DNA of 16,402 bases. Origin: Nanobdellati archaeon. Its GTDB lineage: Archaea > Nanobdellota > Nanobdellia > UBA10117. The position numbers and the translations under genes were made by a program. The stretch covers positions 1-16,402 of the forward strand of contig JAGVWH010000010.1 of NCBI GenBank assembly GCA_018304365.1. The letters run 5' to 3'. The notes below the pieces were generated by a model. The model had not been told where the DNA came from. It searched no databases and worked only from the letters and a program-made list of their open reading frames with translations. Positions 13,027 through 16,402 of the stretch are shown piece after piece (positions within the stretch are counted from its first letter, which is position 1; each line of letters opens with the position of its first letter).

Positions 13027-13614
13027 TTATTCCTCTTTAGCAGCTTTCTTTGCTGCTTTTGTTTCTTTCTTTATTTCCTTTTTTGATTCAGCTTCCATCC
13101 ATTCAGCTTTTCCCAGGTAAGATTGCCTCATTGTCAAACCTATTTTTGGCGTTCTCGGGTCTTTCATACTGATCGCTACTATTCTTGCTCTAACTTTATC
13201 GCCTGTTTTCAAAGTTCGTTTTGTTTGCTTTCCAGTTAAAGCTCCAGTTTTTGAAAATGAAACGTAGTCATCCATTGTCTGTGAAACGTGTACCATTCCT
13301 TCAAATGGTCCGAAGTCAACAAATGCACCGAATTTTGCAATGTCTTTTATCTCGCCGTTGACAAGCTCATTTATTTCTGGAATGTAATTTAATATTGTGA
13401 ATTTTACTCGGTAATATGCTGCGCCGTCTCCTGGTATAATTACTCCTTCGCCGATGTGTGCTATATTGAGTATAGCTATTACTTTGCCCAAATCACCGAA
13501 TATTCGTCCTTCGTAGTCGCCTTTTAGTTGCTTTTCTATCGCTTCTGTTAGTTCATCGTTAAATGAGCGTGGCGGTACTCTGACAACTCCCTCTACTTCT
13601 GATTTGTAATGCAT
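13027..13614 (-). CDS. rpo7: DNA-directed RNA polymerase subunit Rpo7 (RpoE1)
   Basis: A 195-residue subunit of the polymerase stalk that pairs with Rpo4, binds emerging RNA and aids open-complex formation. The N-terminal RNP-like domain is residues 1-78 (EGVVRVPPRSFNDELTEAIEKQL; GEGVIIPGDGAAYYRVKFTI). The S1/OB domain is about 80-165 (GEIKDIAKFGAFVDFGPFEGMVHVSQ). A lysine/alanine tail of about 20 residues extends it beyond the usual 180-190. It is the first gene of a five-gene operon, with a TATA box about 33 bases upstream. Confidence 0.95.
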   Translation of the reverse strand: MHYKSEVEGVVRVPPRSFNDELTEAIEKQLKGDYEGRIFGDLGKVIAILNIAHIGEGVIIPGDGAAYYRVKFTILNYIPEINELVNGEIKDIAKFGAFVDFGPFEGMVHVSQTMDDYVSFSKTGALTGKQTKRTLKTGDKVRARIVAISMKDPRTPKIGLTMRQSYLGKAEWMEAESKKEIKKETKAAKKAAKEE

Positions 13615-13643
13615 TGTAATCTAATTAGACCGACCTTTTTGGC

Positions 13644-13651
13644 TTTAAAAA
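13644..13651 (-). promoter_or_regulatory. TATA box of the rpo7 operon
   Basis: On the minus strand TTTTTAAA at 13644-13651 lies about 33 bases before the rpo7 ATG, predicting a leader of only a few bases. It is one of two boxes in this divergent spacer. Confidence 0.5.
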
Positions 13652-13672
13652 CCTATTGAAAACTATTCTTTG

Positions 13673-13684
13673 TTTATTTAAAAG
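13673..13684 (+). promoter_or_regulatory. TATA box of the small membrane protein pair
   Basis: TTTATTTAAAAG is centred about 28 bases before the ATG at 13707, as expected for a leaderless message. Confidence 0.5.
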
Positions 13685-13706
13685 AAACATTTAAATTAAA
13701 TCTCGT

Positions 13707-13889
13707 ATGTTTAAACATATGATATTTGATAAAAAATCAGAATATGCTTTAGGTATAGTATTGGCTTTATTTGGTTTATTGCTCGCATTTGGTCCAGAAA
13801 CTATTAATCTTGTTAAAACTAGCGCTACTACACTTTTTGGTTTAGTTGTGCTTGGAATAGGTCTATGGTTGTTATTAAAAAATGCTTAA
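13707..13889 (+). CDS. Small two-span membrane protein
   Basis: 60 residues with two predicted membrane helices (about 13-29, YALGIVLALFGLLLAFG, and 40-57, ATTLFGLVVLGIGLWLLLK). A short charged N-terminus and a small polar loop (PETINLVKTS) put both ends on the same side. There is no recognised family or catalytic motif. The TATA spacing supports the ATG at 13707. It overlaps the next gene by 8 bases, so the two are probably made together and may form a complex. Confidence 0.65.
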   Translation: MFKHMIFDKKSEYALGIVLALFGLLLAFGPETINLVKTSATTLFGLVVLGIGLWLLLKNA

Positions 13890-14091
13890 TGATAGAGAAT
13901 TTAATATTGAGTTAGAGGATTATAGAGCTTTATTAAATGGATTTATTTTGATAAATGTTGCAGTAATTGGTGCTATATTATTTACAGATAAAGTAGAAGA
14001 TGTTACTACCGGCTTAGGTTTTCTTGTAGCCGTATTTATTTTTGTTATTGCTGCATCTATTCGTATAAGGAAACGTATGAAAGAATCCTAA
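13882..14091 (+). CDS. Second small two-span membrane protein
   Basis: 69 residues. An acidic N-terminal stretch (MLNDREFNIELEDYR) is followed by two membrane helices (about 19-36, GFILINVAVIGAILF, and 43-62, TGLGFLVAVFIFVIAASI) and a basic C-terminus (RIRKRMKES), giving a positive-inside end. It starts 8 bases inside its partner gene. Its stop overlaps the stop of the converging PIN gene by 2 bases. The function is unknown. Confidence 0.65.
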   Translation: MLNDREFNIELEDYRALLNGFILINVAVIGAILFTDKVEDVTTGLGFLVAVFIFVIAASIRIRKRMKES

Positions 14092-14468
14092 TTCCATTCT
14101 TCAATATGGTTTCCTTGACGCATAACATAGACTTTTACGTGTCCGCTTCTAAGAAGATATTTGAGCTTCAAATCGTTCGTTAAAACTCCGGATTGATGTT
14201 TAATTGCATATTCAGCTATTGCTTTGTCCGTCTCTCCCGAGAGCTGTATTTCTTTGATTTTTTTCTGCTGTATTATTTTCAAGGCTAAAGAAGCAGCTTC
14301 TCTGTCCGAAGCTTTATCTGCCGTATTAACTAGAATTTTTAGCTCTTCTATAACTAAGTTAGGAATGTAAATTGCCAAAAGTCCGAATTTCTCTTTTAGC
14401 GTTTGCACTAAATCGAGCTTATTCTTAGCGGCATAAACCAATGCATTTGTATCAAGTATTATTTGCAT
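14088..14468 (-). CDS. PIN-domain ribonuclease-like protein (Fcf1/VapC-like)
   Basis: A 126-residue single PIN domain with the acidic metal-binding set in order: D6 in IILDTNALVYAA, E41/E42 in IPNLVIEELK, D81 in ETDKAIAEYA and D99 in GVLTNDLKLK. Such proteins cut RNA. The archaeal Fcf1/Utp24-like branch, often found beside the rpo7-spt4 operon, is thought to act in rRNA processing, while VapC toxins usually have an antitoxin gene next door, and none is seen here. I prefer the processing role. A GTG at 14483 would add five residues, but an AT box 28 bases before the ATG at 14468 supports the shorter form. Confidence 0.8.
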   Translation of the reverse strand: MQIILDTNALVYAAKNKLDLVQTLKEKFGLLAIYIPNLVIEELKILVNTADKASDREAASLALKIIQQKKIKEIQLSGETDKAIAEYAIKHQSGVLTNDLKLKYLLRSGHVKVYVMRQGNHIEEWN

Positions 14469-14490
14469 AAGTTTAAAATACACTCAAGGA

Positions 14491-14502
14491 ATAAAAATTT
14501 AT
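14491..14502. promoter_or_regulatory. Near-symmetric AT box between the PIN and methyltransferase genes
   Basis: ATAAAAATTTAT reads as a TATA box on both strands. It is 28 bases before the PIN ATG (14468) on the minus strand. On the plus strand it predicts a start near 14525 and a leader of about 20 bases for the methyltransferase gene. That leader is nearly filled by a perfect AAATCC/GGATTT hairpin (14525-14539). Another perfect hairpin (TGGCAAA/TTTGCCA, 14502-14519) adjoins it. Confidence 0.4.
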
Positions 14503-14545
14503 GGCAAAAGAATTTGCCAACTGAAAATCCATAGGATTTATAATT

Positions 14546-14938
14546 ATGGCTAAAAAACAGGAAATACAGCACAAGTACGATTCTTCAGCCGATATTTATG
14601 ATTCAAGATATTCAGAAATCCAGAAAGAGAAATACGAATTAGCTCTTCAAGATTTGGAATTGCAAAAACCCATATTAGATTTGGGATGCGGAACTGGCCT
14701 ACTTAAAGATTTTCTTGGTGTCGAGTTAATTGGCTGCGATATTAGCAGGAATATGTTAAAGAAAGCCAAAAATAAAGGAATGTTGGTAGTACAAGCCGAT
14801 ATCGAGCACTTACCTTTTAAAAATAAATTCAAAACAATTTTGAGTTTTACAGCTTTGCAAAACGTGCCCGATGTAACATTAGCATTAAGTGAAATAAAGC
14901 GGTTAAATGCTAAACAAATTGTACTGACATATCTTTAA
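14546..14938 (+). CDS. Short class I SAM-dependent methyltransferase
   Basis: 130 residues with the SAM-binding half of a Rossmann methyltransferase. The pre-motif helix is YDSSADIYDSRYSEIQKEKY, motif I is ILDLGCGTG (43-51), the acidic ribose-binding residue is D65 in LIGCDISRNML, motif post-II is VVQADIEHLPF and motif IV is the KTILSFTALQNVPD region. Related archaeal enzymes run to about 180-250 residues. Here the chain ends at AKQIVLTYL, just after strand 5, so strands 6-7 and the substrate-side C-terminus are lacking. It may be truncated or work with a partner. The stop overlaps the next gene's stop on the opposite strand. The substrate is unknown. Confidence 0.78.
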   Translation: MAKKQEIQHKYDSSADIYDSRYSEIQKEKYELALQDLELQKPILDLGCGTGLLKDFLGVELIGCDISRNMLKKAKNKGMLVVQADIEHLPFKNKFKTILSFTALQNVPDVTLALSEIKRLNAKQIVLTYL

Positions 14939-15612
14939 TTTGCTGCAATCTCGTCTAAGAAGTTAAGACCCTGCTGGATACTATATTTTTCTGATATTTC
15001 GGGTGCATAATAAACTATCCAATCATCTGGATGTTCTCTAATTTCGCGCATACTCATTCTATTGATAGCTTTTTTGTTATTTTGGCTATTAAGACCATGT
15101 TTGATTATAAGGTCTTGTAATCCGAGACCTAACCTAATATCTGAAACCACATTAATCCGACCGCGAAGGGTGCCATCAACTAATCTGTCGAAGGTATAAA
15201 TACCACTATGGCGTTTTTCCAAACTATCATAATATTCGTTAACAGTTTTATACTGTTTCCAATTACCATCGACAAAGTCACACCGTCCTTTTTTTCTACC
15301 ATATGATCTCCATAAAGCATCTTCAAATTTTTCTGAGTTCATAGTATAACCTATAGCTAATAATTTTGGATCATAGCCACACTTTATCAAATCAATAGCA
15401 AAACGTTCACCTCTCTGGGTTTCTCTCATGAATTCCGGAATATTGCTATCATCACTGTAAGTGCTAGGAGTGATTCCTAAGGTCATTAAAAACGCTTCAA
15501 TGCACTGGTGTTGGTTATATGAAAAATCTAGACCTTCTTCTTTTAGCTCTTTATCGGCCTTAGCCTTCCAAGTAATAGCTAGTCCTAGTGGATCCATACT
15601 CTTTTTTGCCAT
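14935..15612 (-). CDS. Protein of unknown function, 225 residues
   Basis: I do not recognise this family. It is soluble, mostly helical and charged, without a signal peptide or membrane span. Notable stretches are HQCIEAFLMTLGITPSTYSDD, FAIDLIKCGYDPKLLAIGYTM, WRSYGRKKGRCDFVDGNWKQY and GLGLQDLIIKHGLNSQ. A TTG at 15633 would add seven residues, but CTTTTAAAT about 26 bases before the ATG at 15612 fits a leaderless start there. It is transcribed alone, converging with the methyltransferase. Lack of resemblance to known archaeal housekeeping families suggests a lineage-specific or acquired gene. Confidence 0.65.
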   Translation of the reverse strand: MAKKSMDPLGLAITWKAKADKELKEEGLDFSYNQHQCIEAFLMTLGITPSTYSDDSNIPEFMRETQRGERFAIDLIKCGYDPKLLAIGYTMNSEKFEDALWRSYGRKKGRCDFVDGNWKQYKTVNEYYDSLEKRHSGIYTFDRLVDGTLRGRINVVSDIRLGLGLQDLIIKHGLNSQNNKKAINRMSMREIREHPDDWIVYYAPEISEKYSIQQGLNFLDEIAAN

Positions 15613-15633
15613 TATATATTTCAATATAGACAA

Positions 15634-15641
15634 TTTAAAAG
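15634..15641 (-). promoter_or_regulatory. TATA box of the unknown 225-residue gene
   Basis: On the minus strand CTTTTAAA is centred about 26 bases before the ATG at 15612. Confidence 0.45.
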
Positions 15642-15674
15642 GCTTTCCGTCGCTTTTAACCTATTTTGCTCTGC

Positions 15675-16238
15675 TCAGGCTCTCACAAATAATCTAAATC
15701 TATCTTTACCTTCGAGCTCTTCCAATATTCTTTGCACAATTGTTTTCTTGGGATTGGACATAGCTGTTACTCTTGTTTTAATATCGTCAAAGTTTTCAAA
15801 TAGCTTTTCTTCTCTAGCTTTTATTATTTCAGTCGCGTGCTTTTTGCCTACTCCTGGCAATATTTCTAACTGATGGGCTCTAAGACTTATCGGTCCTGCT
15901 TTATTAAAAAAGTCAATAAATTTAGTTTCATTTGCGCTTACTATTTTTTCAACTATGAATGGAAGTTCATTTCGAGCTGTTTGCGTAAGTCTCTTTTCCC
16001 AAAGAGCTCCTTTTATATAAGAAATTTGATCCCGTTTTCCCTCGCCGATATAAACTTCATCACTAGGTTTTAATTTCACATTTGGCAGAGGAACTAATTC
16101 TAATAACGTGAAAAACTCTTTCCCAATAACTTGGACAATAGGTTCTTTTTTATGCAAAGGTCTCGAGTCGTCTGCGTAGCCGTGTTGGAGAAAATCCAAT
16201 ACTATTCCGTATTCTTCTCTTGCTCTCTGATTTTGCAT
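15675..16238 (-). CDS. DUF655 (COG1491) RNA/DNA-binding protein with helix-hairpin-helix
   Basis: A 187-residue archaeal-only family. The N-terminal OB-like part shows EYGIVLDFLQHGYADDSRP, EPIVQVIGKEFFTLLELVP and DEVYIGEGKRDQISYIKG. The C-terminal helix-hairpin-helix is about residues 124-142 (EILPGVGKKHATEIIKAREE), and the end EGKDRFRLFVRA is typical. Members often sit next to rpl21e, rpo4 and the KsgA rRNA dimethylase, which points to ribosome biogenesis or tRNA/rRNA binding; ksgA does not follow here. The ATG has a Shine-Dalgarno GAGG five bases upstream and a TATA box (TTTTAAA, 16287-16293 on the minus strand), so this message has a leader of about 26 bases. Confidence 0.9.
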   Translation of the reverse strand: MQNQRAREEYGIVLDFLQHGYADDSRPLHKKEPIVQVIGKEFFTLLELVPLPNVKLKPSDEVYIGEGKRDQISYIKGALWEKRLTQTARNELPFIVEKIVSANETKFIDFFNKAGPISLRAHQLEILPGVGKKHATEIIKAREEKLFENFDDIKTRVTAMSNPKKTIVQRILEELEGKDRFRLFVRA

Positions 16239-16286
16239 ATTGTCCTCTTAGTACCATCTCTTACTAACATCTAGAAATATCAATTC

Positions 16287-16293
16287 TTTTAAA
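16287..16293 (-). promoter_or_regulatory. TATA box and short leader of the DUF655 gene
   Basis: On the minus strand TTTAAAA lies 52 bases before the ATG, predicting a start near 16264. The leader holds the GAGG ribosome-binding site at 16244-16247. Confidence 0.45.
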
Positions 16294-16313
16294 CCTTATT
16301 GTAGCCATAACCC

Positions 16314-16321
16314 TTAAATAT
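16314..16321 (+). promoter_or_regulatory. TATA box of the gene entering the right edge
   Basis: TTAAATAT is centred about 26 bases before the ATG at 16343, again a leaderless arrangement. Confidence 0.45.
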
Positions 16322-16342
16322 TACGTTTTATTATAAATCATA

Positions 16343-16402
16343 ATGACGCAGGCAATAATAAAACTAAGAGATCACGAAGATCGAGTTTTAACTATAATCA
16401 AA
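16343..16402 (+). CDS. Start of a probable DUF2683-like ribbon-helix-helix protein (partial)
   Basis: Only the first 20 codons are inside the window. The opening QAIIKLRDHEDRVLTIIK resembles the small archaeal DUF2683/ribbon-helix-helix proteins, which start with a short DNA-binding strand and continue with a KSEAI-type helix. These are often antitoxin-like or regulatory. The call rests on a short match, so it is tentative. Confidence 0.45.
   Translation, partial: MTQAIIKLRDHEDRVLTIIK

Noticed and set aside
14088..14468. Toxin-antitoxin pair (VapBC) including the PIN protein.
   Set aside because: No small antitoxin gene lies upstream on the same strand. The neighbours are a divergent methyltransferase and converging membrane genes.
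1..16402. CRISPR array or insertion sequence.
   Set aside because: No series of regularly spaced direct repeats and no transposase-like frame was seen.

Overview
The window is a gene-dense, AT-rich piece of archaeal chromosome. The archaeal assignment rests on Spt4/Spt5, an Rpo7-type polymerase subunit, ribosomal proteins S24e and S27ae, Kae1, a DUF655 protein, a SlyD-like archaeal FKBP, an archaeal-type AlaRS with an N-terminal zinc module, and TATA boxes 24-28 bases ahead of likely leaderless ATG starts. Trimmed proteins (AlaRS without its C-terminal domain, L10 without its stalk tail, a short methyltransferase), KRGQ-type membrane segments and very tight packing suggest a small-genome archaeon of the DPANN kind. 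That last step is inference.

Layout. 1-191: a run of perfect hairpins, then tRNA-Phe(GAA). 184-663: a cytidylate-kinase-like remnant without its P-loop. 664-1302: FKBP-type isomerase. 1397-4557, plus strand: ftsZ, an unknown 155-aa gene, secE, spt5 and rpl11, the well-known archaeal division/secretion/transcription/ribosome cluster. 4570-5494: a probable exported protein in two overlapping frames. 5495-10645, minus strand: alaS, a coiled-coil protein, rpl12, rpl10 and rpl1. In many Euryarchaeota rpl1-rpl10-rpl12(-alaS) directly follow rpl11, so this looks like one ancestral cluster whose second half has been inverted. 10774-11304: an HPF/RaiA-like domain joined in frame to a membrane segment, divergent from rpl1 and sharing its TATA box. 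11307-13614, minus strand: rpo7, spt4, rps24e, rps27ae and kae1, another classical archaeal operon. 13707-14091: two tiny membrane proteins. 14088-14468: PIN-domain protein. 14546-14938: short methyltransferase. 14935-15612: unknown protein. 15675-16238: DUF655 protein. 16343 to the end: start of a probable ribbon-helix-helix protein.

Most genes serve translation, transcription elongation, protein export and cell division. Spt4 and Spt5 would form the elongation factor that binds the polymerase clamp near the Rpo4/Rpo7 stalk. L10, L12 and L11 build the ribosomal GTPase centre, and SecE is the small subunit of the translocon. The least explained parts are the palindromes placed in leaders and inside genes (above all a 54-bp, 18-codon insertion in kae1), a duplicated rpl11 start, the frameshift-split exported protein, the membrane-linked hibernation-factor-like protein, and the rpl1 leader with two mutually exclusive hairpins. 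No CRISPR array, insertion sequence, rRNA or prophage gene was seen.
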